Shown here: positions 1 to 9,383 of the stretch, one piece after another
Layout: each line of letters starts with the position of its first letter
How positions within the stretch are numbered: position 1 is the first letter of the stretch
Source: Virgisporangium ochraceum
GTDB taxonomy: Bacteria; Actinomycetota; Actinomycetes; Mycobacteriales; Micromonosporaceae
DNA: 64,000 nucleotides
Assembly (NCBI RefSeq): GCF_016863655.1
Contig: NZ_BOPH01000034.1
Location: 62,001 to 126,000 of the forward strand
Direction of reading: 5' to 3'
Position numbers and translations under genes: made by a program
The notes under the pieces: model-generated
Told to the model about the DNA's origin: nothing
Seen by the model: the letters and a program-made list of their open reading frames with translations, nothing else
The model's database searches: none

Positions 1-2
1 CG

Positions 3-455
3 GCTCCCACGAGCGCCGCGTTGATCAGCGAGGCGGCCGAGGTCATGCGGAGGCGGCTGCCCGGTCCGGACGTCACCGCCGAACAGCTCCGCAACCGGAA
101 CTGGTACAAGGGACCCGACCTGTTCCTGCTCGTCGACGACTACGACCTCGTGGCCACCCAGTCGGGCAACCCGCTGCAACCGATGATCGAGTTCCTCGCG
201 CAGGGCCGCGACATCGGGCTGCGCGTGATCATCACTCGCCGGGTGGGCGGCGCCGGCCGGGCGATGTTCGACCCGGTGATCGCCCGGATCCGCGACCTCG
301 CCTCGCCGGGCATCCTGATGTCCGGCCCGCGCGACGAGGGTGCCCTGCTGGGCAACATCAAGCCGCAGCTCCTGCCGCCGGGCCGGGGCTGGCTGGTCAC
401 CCGGCGCAGCGGCGCCGGCCTGGTGCAGCTGGCCTACCTCCCGCCGGCGCACTGA
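3..455 (+). CDS. eccC: Type VII secretion ATPase EccC, C-terminal part (partial)
   Basis: The reading frame is open to the left edge, so only the last 150 residues are visible. They match the final FtsK/SpoIIIE-type ATPase domain of EccC, the motor of ESX/type VII secretion at the inner membrane. The hydrophobic stretch ending in Asp-Asp (LLVDDYDL, about residue 40) is the degenerate Walker B of this domain, and the PGRGW segment near the end is typical of EccC. In the family this domain binds the signal of secreted WXG100 partners. The neighbours (SseB-like, WD40, EccA-like AAA) fit a type VII locus. The N-terminal two thirds, including the first ATPase sites, lie outside the window. Confidence 0.85.
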   Translation, partial: APTSAALISEAAEVMRRRLPGPDVTAEQLRNRNWYKGPDLFLLVDDYDLVATQSGNPLQPMIEFLAQGRDIGLRVIITRRVGGAGRAMFDPVIARIRDLASPGILMSGPRDEGALLGNIKPQLLPPGRGWLVTRRSGAGLVQLAYLPPAH

Positions 456-501
456 CCCTGCCGCCGGCGCACTGGGCCCGCCGCCGGCGACCGGGCGGGC
501 G

Positions 502-1350
502 TCAGTCGCCGTCGGGAGGTACGACCGGTACGGGAGGTACGACCGGGATGTACTGCGAGAACGCGGTGAGCACCTCGGCCGGCAGCATGAACTCCAGCGG
601 CGTGCCGGGGTTCACCGCGAGCTGCTGCGCGGCGGCCGGCCACGTCGCCACCAGCTGCATGAACGGGATCGCCGTGGTCGCGGTGCCGGGCGGCACGTAC
701 TGGTCCTCGCTGTACGCCTCGACGCTCGGAACACCGTCGACCGGCTTGACCAGCGCGACCCCGTTCTGGCTCGCCACCAGCACGTCGCCGGAGACGATGC
801 GGGTCAGGTAGTCGTCGACGAAGGCCTCGAGCTCCGCGTCGGCCGCCTCGTCGACCGCCTCGGCGTTCGCCGGGTCGGCGACCTCCAGCAGCTCGGTCAT
901 CTCCTTGCCGGTGGGCACGAGGATCTCGCCGGCCGCGGCGCGCGCCAGCGACTCGGCGTCGAGCCACGCGTCGATGGGCGTGCCGAGGTTGAAGCCGATC
1001 TGCAGGTCGGTGCCCTCCAGGCCGGCGCGCAGCGTCTCGTAGTCGCTCTCGACGTAGCCGTTGGCGGCGTCGCCGAGGCTCGCCTGCAGCGTGTCCAGCG
1101 ACGTGAACGCCAGCAGGTAGGTCACGTCGTCGGTGGTGAACGTGACGTAGTCCTCGTTGCTCGCACCGGTGGCCGTGTCGGGATCGTCGACCATCTGCGG
1201 GAGGAAGAGCGGCGCCGACATGAGGATCGTGAAGAAGCCGGCCCGGTCGTCCTTGGTGGCGGCTTCCGCCAGGCGGGCCTCGACCTCGTTGGTGGGCTGC
1301 CACGGAGACGCCCCGACGGGTGGCTGCCACGGCTGCGCTTGCTGCGTCAC
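502..1350 (-). CDS. SseB-like domain protein of the type VII locus
   Basis: A 282-residue protein with an N-terminal segment rich in Gln, Pro and Trp, then an SseB-type fold: FFTILMSAPLFLP near residue 40, TYLLAFTS near residue 75, and a C-terminal AEVLTAFSQYIP stretch. SseB N-domain proteins are common beside actinobacterial ESX genes, where their role is not settled; an accessory or chaperone-like role is inference. I chose GTG at 1350, because the frame further upstream would run into the divergent gene starting at 1385. The C-terminus is a short run of repeated Val-Pro-Pro. Confidence 0.7.
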   Translation of the reverse strand: MTQQAQPWQPPVGASPWQPTNEVEARLAEAATKDDRAGFFTILMSAPLFLPQMVDDPDTATGASNEDYVTFTTDDVTYLLAFTSLDTLQASLGDAANGYVESDYETLRAGLEGTDLQIGFNLGTPIDAWLDAESLARAAAGEILVPTGKEMTELLEVADPANAEAVDEAADAELEAFVDDYLTRIVSGDVLVASQNGVALVKPVDGVPSVEAYSEDQYVPPGTATTAIPFMQLVATWPAAAQQLAVNPGTPLEFMLPAEVLTAFSQYIPVVPPVPVVPPDGD

Positions 1351-1384
1351 CGGCGCGACTCTACCGGCCCGTACTGTTGTCGGC

Positions 1385-1930
1385 ATGTCCGTACCACGCG
1401 CGCGCAGCAGCGACGAGGCGCACCTGTTCATGGCGCTGCATCCGTGCGGTGTGTGCGGAGACGGCAGCTTCGTACCCGTCGTCCGCGAGGTTCTCGAGGA
1501 CGGCGTGCTCGTCACGCACTACACCGGCCGGTGCGACACCTGCCGCGCGCTGCGCGACTTCCGGTTCCGGATCGACCGCGAGCCCGAGGGCGACGGGCCG
1601 CGCTTCGGCGGGGACGAGCCGTCCGAAATCATCGACGCCGGCCAGTGGCTGCGGGGGGTCGACCGGGTACTCGCCGAGACCCCGTCCAACATCCTGGGGG
1701 TGTCCGAGGAGGAGTGGCGCGCACGGCGGTACATGTTCGCGGCCGCCGCGGAGTCGGTCGGCGAGGTGCTGAAGTTCATCCCGGCCGGCGACGACGCCGT
1801 CCCGCCGGGCGCGTTCTGGACCGCGAGCGGCCGCGAGATGCGCGACGCCGTGCCCGAACGCTTCGAACGCGACCGGCTCGAGCAGCTGCGCGGCGTCTGC
1901 CTCGAACTCGCCGCCCGGTTCGCCGGGTAA
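1385..1930 (+). CDS. Zinc-ribbon protein, first of three tandem paralogues
   Basis: A 181-residue protein of a family I cannot name. Two Cys pairs (CGVC near residue 22 and CDTC near residue 51) suggest one zinc ribbon. A DAGQWL motif follows (near residue 84), and the C-terminal part has a conserved LKFIPAGDD-type segment, a FWTASGRE-type segment and an Arg/Leu-rich end. The same order recurs in the next two genes (1965 and 2570), so these are tandem duplicates. It is divergent from the SseB-like gene with only about 35 bases between the starts, so they share a promoter region. Function unknown; the position inside a type VII locus is the only clue. Confidence 0.7.
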   Translation: MSVPRARSSDEAHLFMALHPCGVCGDGSFVPVVREVLEDGVLVTHYTGRCDTCRALRDFRFRIDREPEGDGPRFGGDEPSEIIDAGQWLRGVDRVLAETPSNILGVSEEEWRARRYMFAAAAESVGEVLKFIPAGDDAVPPGAFWTASGREMRDAVPERFERDRLEQLRGVCLELAARFAG

Positions 1931-1964
1931 GCCCGGTCGCTGCCGTCCACGTATCCTGGCGTCC

Positions 1965-2543
1965 GTGACCATCCCGGCCGCCCGCAGCCACAACGAGGCG
2001 ATGATGTTCGTGCTGCTGCGCGAGTGCCGGGGATGCGGCCGCACCAACCGCGACCTCACCGACGAGCTCCACGTCAGCGAGACCGGCGCCGAGTCACACG
2101 CCGAGTACACCGCGTTCTGCCGCGACTGCGGGAACATCGACGTCTACCGGTTGCGGCTGCCGGCCGCCGACCCGCAGGCCGGTGAGCGCGGGGTGGTCTT
2201 CGGCGGGCCGGAGCCGTCCCGCATCCTCGACGCCGGCGAGTGGGTCTCGGTCGCGCTCCGCACGTCGGCGAACACGCCCGAGGATCCCGCCGGGATGACC
2301 GACCAGGAACGGTCCGACGCGGCGCTCGCGATGCACACGGCCGCCGCCGCGGTGCGGGAGGCCGCGAAGTTCATCGAGCCCGGCCGCGAGCGGCTGCCCC
2401 GCTCGGCGATGTGGACCGACGTCGGCCGGGAGGAGTTCGACCGCGATCCGTGGCGGTTCAGCCGGCCGCGGCTGGCGGTGCTCGAGCGGGCGTACCTGGA
2501 GGCGGCGGAGCGGCTCGCCGACGGACGGCCGATCTGGAACTGA
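1965..2543 (+). CDS. Zinc-ribbon protein, second tandem paralogue
   Basis: 192 residues, GTG start, same architecture as the gene at 1385: SHNEAMMFVLLRE opening, Cys pairs CRGC and CRDC, the DAGEWVSV motif and a KFIEPGRERLP segment before the C-terminal helix. Conservation of Cys spacing and the Asp-Ala-Gly-Glu/Gln-Trp motif across three diverged copies argues that all three are functional. It lies 35 bases downstream of its paralogue on the same strand and is probably cotranscribed. No enzymatic motif is seen. Confidence 0.7.
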   Translation: MTIPAARSHNEAMMFVLLRECRGCGRTNRDLTDELHVSETGAESHAEYTAFCRDCGNIDVYRLRLPAADPQAGERGVVFGGPEPSRILDAGEWVSVALRTSANTPEDPAGMTDQERSDAALAMHTAAAAVREAAKFIEPGRERLPRSAMWTDVGREEFDRDPWRFSRPRLAVLERAYLEAAERLADGRPIWN

Positions 2544-2569
2544 CGGTAGGGAAGAGCGGGGGGACGAGA

Positions 2570-3160
2570 GTGGCGCTGGGGCTGCCCTACGTGCGCACGT
2601 ACAACGAGGCGATCCTGTTCATACGCCTGCGGCCGTGCGGATGCGGCGAGACGGAGGCCGCGTGGACGGCCATCGTGCTGACGCTCGACGACGCGCCGGC
2701 GCGGTACTTCACCGGTCAGTGCCAGAACTGCGGCCGGGCCCGCGAGTTCACGCTGGCGATGCCCGAGGAGGCGTACCCGCGCGCCGACGTGGTCTTCGGC
2801 GACGGACCCGGGTACTCCCAGGTGATCGATCCCGGCGAGTGGGTCAGCGTGTCCGACCAGTACGGCGAGCGGGTCGACGAGCTGCTGTCGGACGGCGAGT
2901 TCGACGCCGCCGACGTGGAGGTCGCGCAGTACGCGTTGTCGGCCCGCGTGTCGGCGCTCGACGAGGTGCTCAAGTTCCTGCCGCACAACGGCGACGTCGT
3001 CCCCGAGTGGCTGTTCCGCAGCGTCAACGGGCGGGCCGTCTTCGAGGCGGCACCGGCGCGGTTCGGCCGCGACGCGCTGCTGGCCGAGCGCACCGCGTTG
3101 TGGGAGAACCTGGAGCGCTTCCTGAAGGACTTCTACGGCGATGGCGGATCCAGCGACTGA
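2570..3160 (+). CDS. Zinc-ribbon protein, third tandem paralogue
   Basis: 196 residues from a GTG start; alignment with its two upstream paralogues (YNEAILFIRLRPCGCG versus HNEAMMFVLLRECRGCG) sets this start. Cys residues near positions 23-25 and the CQNC pair near 51 form the zinc ribbon. The DPGEWVSVSD motif and a LKFLPHNGD segment match the other copies. The last 20 bases overlap the start of the WD40 gene, which suggests translational coupling. Function unknown. Confidence 0.7.
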   Translation: MALGLPYVRTYNEAILFIRLRPCGCGETEAAWTAIVLTLDDAPARYFTGQCQNCGRAREFTLAMPEEAYPRADVVFGDGPGYSQVIDPGEWVSVSDQYGERVDELLSDGEFDAADVEVAQYALSARVSALDEVLKFLPHNGDVVPEWLFRSVNGRAVFEAAPARFGRDALLAERTALWENLERFLKDFYGDGGSSD

Positions 3161-5408
3161 GCCCGCCCGGGTCGACTACCGGGTGGGTGCCGAGTTCGAC
3201 CCGGAGGGGTCCGGGCGCTTCGAGCTCACGCTGCTCGCCGACGGCTCGGCGACCCTGGCCCACCGGTACCGCGGCGTGCACCGCTCGTGGACGGCGCGGG
3301 TCGACGACGTCGTCTGGCCCCGCCTCGTCGACGCGTTGCGCGGCAGCGGGTTCCCGGACGCGCCCCCGTTCCGGCCGCGGGGCGCGGTGCAGGAGCTCGC
3401 GGTCACCGGTGTGGAACCGGCCGGCGAGGTGTGGATGCGCCGCGGCAGCGGTGCGGAGGTCGGGCTCGCCGCCGCGCTGCGGATCCTGGATTCCGTGGCG
3501 CACCAGGTGAGCGGGGGAGCGGTGCCCGGTGAGGGCACGCTGCCCAGGATCGTCTCCGGGATCGTCGCCGCGGAGGGCGAGGAGCCGTTCCCGGCGCAGC
3601 TGGCCGTGGTCGGTGCGCTGGGTCCGCGGGCGGTCGCCGGCATCGTCCGGGTCGACGGCGGCGTCACCGTGCTCGCGGCGTCCGACGGCACGGTCGTCAC
3701 CGAGCTGCCACCGACCGGGTCCCCGCCGCGCGGCCTCGCGATCGGCGACCTCGGCACCGGCGACGAGCCGTTCCCGGTGGTCGTGACCGGAAGCGACGAC
3801 GGCCTCATCCGGCTGTGGGGGGCCGACGGCACCCCGCTGACCCGGCAGGTCCGGCACACCGGCCCGGTCACCGCGGTGACCACGTCGATGGACCCGGCCG
3901 GGTTGCGGATCTGGACCGCCGACCTCGCCGGCGGGCTCCTGCAACGCGGCCTCGAACCGGGTGGGCCCGTGCTCACCTGGCCCGGTTCGCCGGTCGGGAT
4001 CACGGCGCTGGCCTGGGCGGGCACGGCGGACTACCGGATGCTCGTCCTGGCGACCGACGACGGGCGGGTCGCCCGCCGCTCGCTCGACGACCCGGCGGAG
4101 CTGGAGGTCTGGGCCGCCCACACCGGGCCGGTCGACGCCGTCGCCGTCATGGGTGTCGACGACGACTTCCTGATCGCGTCCGGCGGCGCCGACCGCGTCA
4201 TCCGGCTCCGCGGCGGGCTCACCGGCAAGCCGGGTCCCGACCTGCCGGGCCACGGCGCCACCGTCACCGGGCTCGCGTTCGGGGTGATCGACGGGCGGCT
4301 CGTGCTCGGCTCGTGCTCCCTCGACGGCACCGTCCGCACCTGGGACGTCGACGCGCGGGAGACGCTGGCGCAGTGGTCGGCCGGCGACCCCTGGCCGGCC
4401 GGGATCGCCGACGCGCGCACCCACGGCGTGCAGCGGTGGGCCACCGGCGGCGCCGACGGCGTCGTGCGGATCTGGGACGCGCGCGGCGGCGACCAGGTGC
4501 TGGCCCTGGAGGGCGACAGCGCCGTGCTGTGCGTGGCGACCGCGCTGATGCCCGGGCGTACCCTCGTCGCGGCCGGCCACCAGGACGGCACCCTGCGCGT
4601 GTGGGACGCCCTCACCGGACAGCTGCTCGGCGCCGACCGGTCCGGGACGGAACCGGTGACGTCGGTGGAGTTCGGCACCGACGGCCGGGTCGCCGCGTTC
4701 GTGTCCGGCACGATCGCCGGCTCGGTGCGGGTGCACAACCCGGCGACCGCCGAGGTCGGCCTCGTGTTGAGCCCGCACACCGACCAGGTGCTGTCGCTGG
4801 CGCTCGCGCCGGTCGGTGGGCCGGACGGGCCGCGCCGGCCGGTCCTCGTCTCCGGTGGGGCCGACCGCACCGTGCGGGTGTGGGCGGCCGACACCGGCTG
4901 GCCGCGCGCCTGTCTGATGGGTCACACCGATCTGGTGACGGCGGTGGCGGTGGCCGAGGTCGCGGGACGTCCGCTGATCGCGTCGGGCGGGTACGACCGC
5001 ACCGTCCGGCTGTGGGACCAGAGCGGCGCCGCGCTGTGGACGCAGGAGCTGCTGTCGATCGTCTACGCGGTCGCGATCGACGCGGACCTGGGCGTGGTGC
5101 TCACCGGCGGCCTCGACGACGCGGTGCGGGTGTTCTCGCTCGCCGGCGGCCGGGAGCGGCTGGCCACCGAACCGGTCGAGGGCCCGGTCACGAGCGTCGC
5201 GGTCGGAGCGTGGCGGGGGCTTCCGGTGGTCGTGGCCGCGGGGAACGGCGCGGTCCTCTGCTGGACCCTCGTGCGCGGCGTCGCCGTGCCGCTCGCGCAA
5301 CCCGCGGGTCCGACGCTGGCGGTGGCGCTGAGCCCGGAGGGCGAGCTGTGGGCGGTGGGTGCCGGGGGCGTCACGGTCGTCGAGCCGTCGCCCGCCTCGC
5401 CGGCATAG
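3141..5408 (+). CDS. WD40 beta-propeller protein
   Basis: A 755-residue cytoplasmic protein without signal peptide. The first ~125 residues are a separate alpha/beta region (YRVGAEFDPEGSGRFELTL). Residues ~140-755 are WD40 repeats, with blades ending in forms such as IRLWGADG, VRTWDVDA, VRIWDARG, LRVWDALTG, VRVWAADTG and VRLWDQSG; about ten or more blades are visible. Such propellers are protein-binding scaffolds, and the partner here is unknown. Its start overlaps the preceding zinc-ribbon gene, so it belongs to the same transcription unit in the type VII neighbourhood. Confidence 0.85.
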   Translation: MADPATEPARVDYRVGAEFDPEGSGRFELTLLADGSATLAHRYRGVHRSWTARVDDVVWPRLVDALRGSGFPDAPPFRPRGAVQELAVTGVEPAGEVWMRRGSGAEVGLAAALRILDSVAHQVSGGAVPGEGTLPRIVSGIVAAEGEEPFPAQLAVVGALGPRAVAGIVRVDGGVTVLAASDGTVVTELPPTGSPPRGLAIGDLGTGDEPFPVVVTGSDDGLIRLWGADGTPLTRQVRHTGPVTAVTTSMDPAGLRIWTADLAGGLLQRGLEPGGPVLTWPGSPVGITALAWAGTADYRMLVLATDDGRVARRSLDDPAELEVWAAHTGPVDAVAVMGVDDDFLIASGGADRVIRLRGGLTGKPGPDLPGHGATVTGLAFGVIDGRLVLGSCSLDGTVRTWDVDARETLAQWSAGDPWPAGIADARTHGVQRWATGGADGVVRIWDARGGDQVLALEGDSAVLCVATALMPGRTLVAAGHQDGTLRVWDALTGQLLGADRSGTEPVTSVEFGTDGRVAAFVSGTIAGSVRVHNPATAEVGLVLSPHTDQVLSLALAPVGGPDGPRRPVLVSGGADRTVRVWAADTGWPRACLMGHTDLVTAVAVAEVAGRPLIASGGYDRTVRLWDQSGAALWTQELLSIVYAVAIDADLGVVLTGGLDDAVRVFSLAGGRERLATEPVEGPVTSVAVGAWRGLPVVVAAGNGAVLCWTLVRGVAVPLAQPAGPTLAVALSPEGELWAVGAGGVTVVEPSPASPA

Positions 5409-5454
5409 GCGAGGATAGGGTGTCGATACCCCCGACCCCGGAGCAGCTCGAACC

Positions 5455-7131
5455 ATGACGCGAACCCTGAACGTCTCCACCACGCAGCCCGGCGCCTACC
5501 CGACGATCCGGGACGCGCTGGAGGTTGCGAGCGACGGTGACGTCATCTCGATCGCCGGCGGTGAGTACGCGGAGCCGCTGCGCCTCGACAACCGCCGCAT
5601 CACGCTCGTGGCGGCCGACAGCGCGCCGGTCACGATCTCGGTGCGCCACTCGACGGAGGCCACCGTGATCTGCCGTGGCGGCGAGGTCACGCTGCGCGGT
5701 CTGCGGATCCGGTCGTCCGACGCCACGGCGGTGCAGGCGGTCGCCGGTCAGGTGAAGCTGGTCAAGTGCGAGGTGAGCGGCGGGTACGGCGCCACGGTCG
5801 CGGCGACCCAGGGCGCCATGCTCACCGCGACCGACGTCTCGGTGACCTCGGGCCAGTTCGGGGTGGTGTTCGACGACGCCGGCGGCATGCTCGACAAGTG
5901 CGAGATCACCGGCATCTCCGACGACGGCCTGATCATCCGGGTCGGCTCGAACCCGACGATCCGTAACTGCACGGTCGCCAACTGCGGCTATCGGGGCATC
6001 TACATCTACCACGCGGCGAAGCCGACGCTGGAGCGCTGCGAGGTCACCCGCACCGGCGACGCCGGCATCTCGGTGGCGTCGCAGAGCGCGCCGTCGATCC
6101 TGTCGTGCTGGGTGCACGAGACGCAGGGCGTGGGCATCCGCTTCGAGCGGGGCTGCCGCGGCTCGATCGAGGGGTGCCGCATCGAGGGCGTGGCCTCGCC
6201 GGGCACGCTCATCGAGGAGGGTGCGTCGGTCACGGTGATCGAGGCCGGTGACGGCGTCCACGCCAGCCGGGTGGGCATCAACGCGATCGAGGGAGCCACC
6301 CAGCAGGACGAGGACCGGGTCGAGAAACTGCTCGGCGAGCTCGACTCGATGATCGGGCTGGCCGGGGTCAAGGCCGAGGTCCGGGCTCTGATCGACGAGA
6401 TCCAGGTGAACGAGTGGCGGCGCAGCGCCGGGCTGTCGGTCGGTACGGTGAGCCACCACCTGGTCTTCACCGGGGCTCCCGGTACCGGGAAGACCACCGT
6501 GGCGCGGGTCTACGGCCAGTTGCTCAAGGCGCTGGGCATCCTGCCGAAGGGCAAGTTCAAAGAGGTGTCGCGCCGCGACCTGGTGGGCCAGTACGTCGGT
6601 CACACCGCCGAGAAGACCACGACGGTCTTCGAAGACGCGCTGGGCGGCGTGCTGTTCATCGACGAGGCGTACACGCTGTCACGGTCCACCGGCACCGGCA
6701 ACGACTTCGGCCAGGAGGCCATCGACACCATCGTCAAGCTGATGGAGGACCACCGCGACGCGATCGCGGTGATCGTCGCCGGATACACCTCCGACATGAA
6801 GGACTTCCTAGACACGAACGCCGGTCTGGCGTCGCGGTTCGCGAAGACGTTCGAGTTCGAGAACTACAACCCCGACGAGCTGGTGCTCATCGCCCAGCGC
6901 ATCGCCAGGCTCGACGACTACGAGCTCGCGCCGGGGGTCGACATCGGCCTGCACGAGTTCTTCGTGCAGATCCAGCGCGGCGAGAGCTTCGGCAACGCCC
7001 GTGAGGCGCGGCGGCTGCTCGAGGGCATGCGCAAGGCCCAGTCGGGCCGGCTGCGGCAGCTGGGCCGCATTCCGACGCGCGACGAGCTCCGCTCGCTGGT
7101 GCTCGACGACCTGCTCGCCGCCGCCCGGTAG
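5455..7131 (+). CDS. Parallel beta-helix protein fused to EccA/CbxX-type AAA+ ATPase
   Basis: A 558-residue two-part protein. Residues ~10-255 are short parallel beta-helix coils (NosD/pectate-lyase-like repeats such as VTLRGLRIRSSDATAV and PTIRNCTVANCGYRGI). Residues ~285-555 are an AAA+ domain of the CbxX/CfqX-EccA class, with Walker A GAPGTGKTT at 340-348 and Walker B ending Asp403-Glu404. EccA-like ATPases are cytosolic components of ESX secretion, and the beta-helix may replace the TPR N-domain of mycobacterial EccA as substrate reader (inference). It lies 46 bases after the WD40 gene on the same strand, closing the type VII cluster. Confidence 0.85.
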   Translation: MTRTLNVSTTQPGAYPTIRDALEVASDGDVISIAGGEYAEPLRLDNRRITLVAADSAPVTISVRHSTEATVICRGGEVTLRGLRIRSSDATAVQAVAGQVKLVKCEVSGGYGATVAATQGAMLTATDVSVTSGQFGVVFDDAGGMLDKCEITGISDDGLIIRVGSNPTIRNCTVANCGYRGIYIYHAAKPTLERCEVTRTGDAGISVASQSAPSILSCWVHETQGVGIRFERGCRGSIEGCRIEGVASPGTLIEEGASVTVIEAGDGVHASRVGINAIEGATQQDEDRVEKLLGELDSMIGLAGVKAEVRALIDEIQVNEWRRSAGLSVGTVSHHLVFTGAPGTGKTTVARVYGQLLKALGILPKGKFKEVSRRDLVGQYVGHTAEKTTTVFEDALGGVLFIDEAYTLSRSTGTGNDFGQEAIDTIVKLMEDHRDAIAVIVAGYTSDMKDFLDTNAGLASRFAKTFEFENYNPDELVLIAQRIARLDDYELAPGVDIGLHEFFVQIQRGESFGNAREARRLLEGMRKAQSGRLRQLGRIPTRDELRSLVLDDLLAAAR

Positions 7132-7466
7132 CGGGTCTTCGCGCGGCCGATCTTCACTCCGTACGGCAGCCGTCCGGACATGACCGCAGTGTGTGTCGAA
7201 ACCGGTCGATTCCGTTACGCGCCGAAGGCGGGTGTGTGCCCGGACGGTGAACTTCGCTGTGATCTGTGCCGTTGTTATCAAGGCGCAATCAAGATCATTG
7301 GAACGTTTTCGACGTTATATGTCCGCATTTAAATGTGTGCCTTTCGGGCGTTTAGTGCGCCTGACCCGGCTTGACCTGCGTCTTGGCCCTCCGCAATGTG
7401 TGGCGGGTGCCGTGGCCGACACCATCGCCACGGCCTCGTTGTGCACATCATGGGGGAGGACCTTCG
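7132..7466. promoter_or_regulatory. Intergenic region upstream of the surface nucleotidase gene
   Basis: 335 bases without a supportable gene. Positions ~7255-7335 are clearly richer in A+T than the surroundings and probably hold the promoter. The only confident element is the GGGGGAGGA ribosome site at about 7452-7460, seven bases before the TTG start. I could not assign -35/-10 boxes. Confidence 0.4.
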
Positions 7467-9344
7467 TTGCGAAAGACTTCGCTGCGCGCCCTGGGTCTGG
7501 CCGGTGCGCTCGCCGTCGGCGGGGCGACCGTGCTTGTGGGGGGCAACCCTGCCGCGGCGGCGCCGACGACCATCCAGATTCTGGGGTTCAACGACTTCCA
7601 CGGCCGGCTCGAGTCGCCCGGCAACACCGCCGACGACAAGCCGATCGGCGGCGCCGCCCAGATGGCCGGCATGATCAAGCAGCTCCGGGGCGAGAACCCG
7701 AACACGCTGCTGGTGGCGGCCGGTGACAACATCGGCGCCTCGCCGTTCGTCTCGGCCATCCAGCAGGACGCGCCGACGCTCGACTTCCTGAACGCGATCG
7801 ACCTCGACGCGTCCTCGGTCGGCAACCACGAGTTCGACCGCGGTTTCGCCGACCTGACCGGCCGGGTCACCGACCGGGCCGAGTTCGAGTACCTGGGCGC
7901 CAACGTCTACAAGGGCGACGCGCCGGCACTGCCGGAGTCGTTCACCAGGACCATCGACGGCGTCAAGATCGGTGTCGTCGGTGTGGTGACCGAGGAGACG
8001 CCGACCCTGGTGTCGCCGGACGGCGTCGCCGGGCTGACCTTCAAGGACCCCGTGACCGAGGCCAACCGCGTGGCCGCGAAGCTCAAGGCCGAGGGTGCCG
8101 CCGTGGTGGTGCTGCTCATCCACGAGGGCGGCCCGACCGGCGGTTCCACCGCCGCGAACTGCGCCGCGATCGCCAACCCGTCCACGGTCTTCGGTCGGAT
8201 CGTCACCAACACGTCGAAGGACGTCAACGCGATCATCTCGGCGCACACCCACCAGCAGTACAACTGCTCGTACCCGGTGCCGGGCCTGAGCCACTCGCGG
8301 CCGGTCATGCAGACCGGCAACTACGGCTCGGCGCTCGACAAGCTCTCGGTGACCGTCGACGGCGGCGCCGTCACCGCGGTGGCCGCCGAGCTGCTGCCGA
8401 TCGTCGGCTACCCGCAGGACCCGGAGATCGCCGCCCTGGTGGCCGCGGCGAAGACCGAGGCCGACAAGCTGGGCCTCAACGAGCTCGGCCGGATCACGGC
8501 CGACATCAAGCGGGCGACGAACGCCGCCGGCGAGGAGGACCGCGGCGCCGAGTCGGTGCTGGGCAACTTCATCGCCGACGTGCAGCTCGCCCGCACGAAG
8601 GACACCGGCCGCGGCGGCGCCCAGATCGCCCTGATGAACCCGGGCGGCCTGCGTGCCGACCTGCTCTTCGGCGCGGACAACGGCGTGGTGACCTACGCGG
8701 AGGCGTTCGCGGTGCAGCCGTTCGCCAACGACGTGGTGACGCAGACCTTCACGGGCGCGCAGATCAAGACCGCGCTCGAGCAGCAGTGGCAGCCGGCCGG
8801 CGCGTCGCGCCCGATCCTGCACCTGGGCATCTCGAAGGGGTTCAAGTACACGTACAACCCGGACGCGGCGGCCGGCAACCGCATCGTGACGATGACGTAC
8901 AACGGCCAGCCGTTGAGCCTGACCGGCACGTACCGGGTGACCACCAACACGTTCCTCGCACAGGGCGGTGACAACTTCACCGTGCTGGCCCAGGGCACCA
9001 ACCGGACCACCACGGGCGACAACGACCTCACCATGCTAGTCGACTACTTCGAGGCCAACAGCCCGATCACGGCCGACACCGTGTTCCGCAGCTCCGTGGC
9101 GGGCACCGGCGGCCCCGGCGAGCCCTCGCCGTCGCCGAGCGGCTCGGGCAGCGCGTCGCCGTCCGCGTCGGCATCGGCGTCGGCATCGGCGAGCGCGGGT
9201 CCGAACCCGCCGGGTAACGGCGGCGGCCTTCCGACGACGGGTGTCGCGATCACCAGCTACGTCATCGGCGGCCTGCTGCTGATCGCGCTCGGTGTCGCGG
9301 CGCTCGTCGCGTCGCGCCGGAGGCGCGTGCAAGCCGCCGGCTGA
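7467..9344 (+). CDS. Cell-wall-anchored 5'-nucleotidase / metallophosphatase (LPxTG)
   Basis: A 625-residue surface protein that should dephosphorylate extracellular nucleotides. The TTG start is set by a strong ribosome site and a Sec signal peptide (LRKTSLRALGLAGALAVGG, cleavage near AAAAP). The metallophosphatase domain shows GFNDFHGRL, AAGDNIGASP, GNHEFDRG and AHTHQQ, the UshA-family metal-binding blocks. The 5'-nucleotidase C-domain follows (MNPGGLRADL; TFTGAQIKTALEQQW). A Ser/Ala/Pro linker leads to a sortase signal LPTTG at 588-592, a membrane helix and an Arg-rich tail. It should be linked to the cell wall by a class E-like or housekeeping sortase, not visible here. Role in phosphate or nucleoside scavenging is inference. 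Confidence 0.9.
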   Translation: MRKTSLRALGLAGALAVGGATVLVGGNPAAAAPTTIQILGFNDFHGRLESPGNTADDKPIGGAAQMAGMIKQLRGENPNTLLVAAGDNIGASPFVSAIQQDAPTLDFLNAIDLDASSVGNHEFDRGFADLTGRVTDRAEFEYLGANVYKGDAPALPESFTRTIDGVKIGVVGVVTEETPTLVSPDGVAGLTFKDPVTEANRVAAKLKAEGAAVVVLLIHEGGPTGGSTAANCAAIANPSTVFGRIVTNTSKDVNAIISAHTHQQYNCSYPVPGLSHSRPVMQTGNYGSALDKLSVTVDGGAVTAVAAELLPIVGYPQDPEIAALVAAAKTEADKLGLNELGRITADIKRATNAAGEEDRGAESVLGNFIADVQLARTKDTGRGGAQIALMNPGGLRADLLFGADNGVVTYAEAFAVQPFANDVVTQTFTGAQIKTALEQQWQPAGASRPILHLGISKGFKYTYNPDAAAGNRIVTMTYNGQPLSLTGTYRVTTNTFLAQGGDNFTVLAQGTNRTTTGDNDLTMLVDYFEANSPITADTVFRSSVAGTGGPGEPSPSPSGSGSASPSASASASASASAGPNPPGNGGGLPTTGVAITSYVIGGLLLIALGVAALVASRRRRVQAAG

Positions 9345-9383
9345 CGCGGCTCACGGGTTGGCGCGCGTCGATACGGTGGCGGG

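Noticed and set aside
3024..5483. 819-residue minus-strand frame
   Set aside because: Antisense to the WD40 gene, Arg/Gly/His-rich with no domain.
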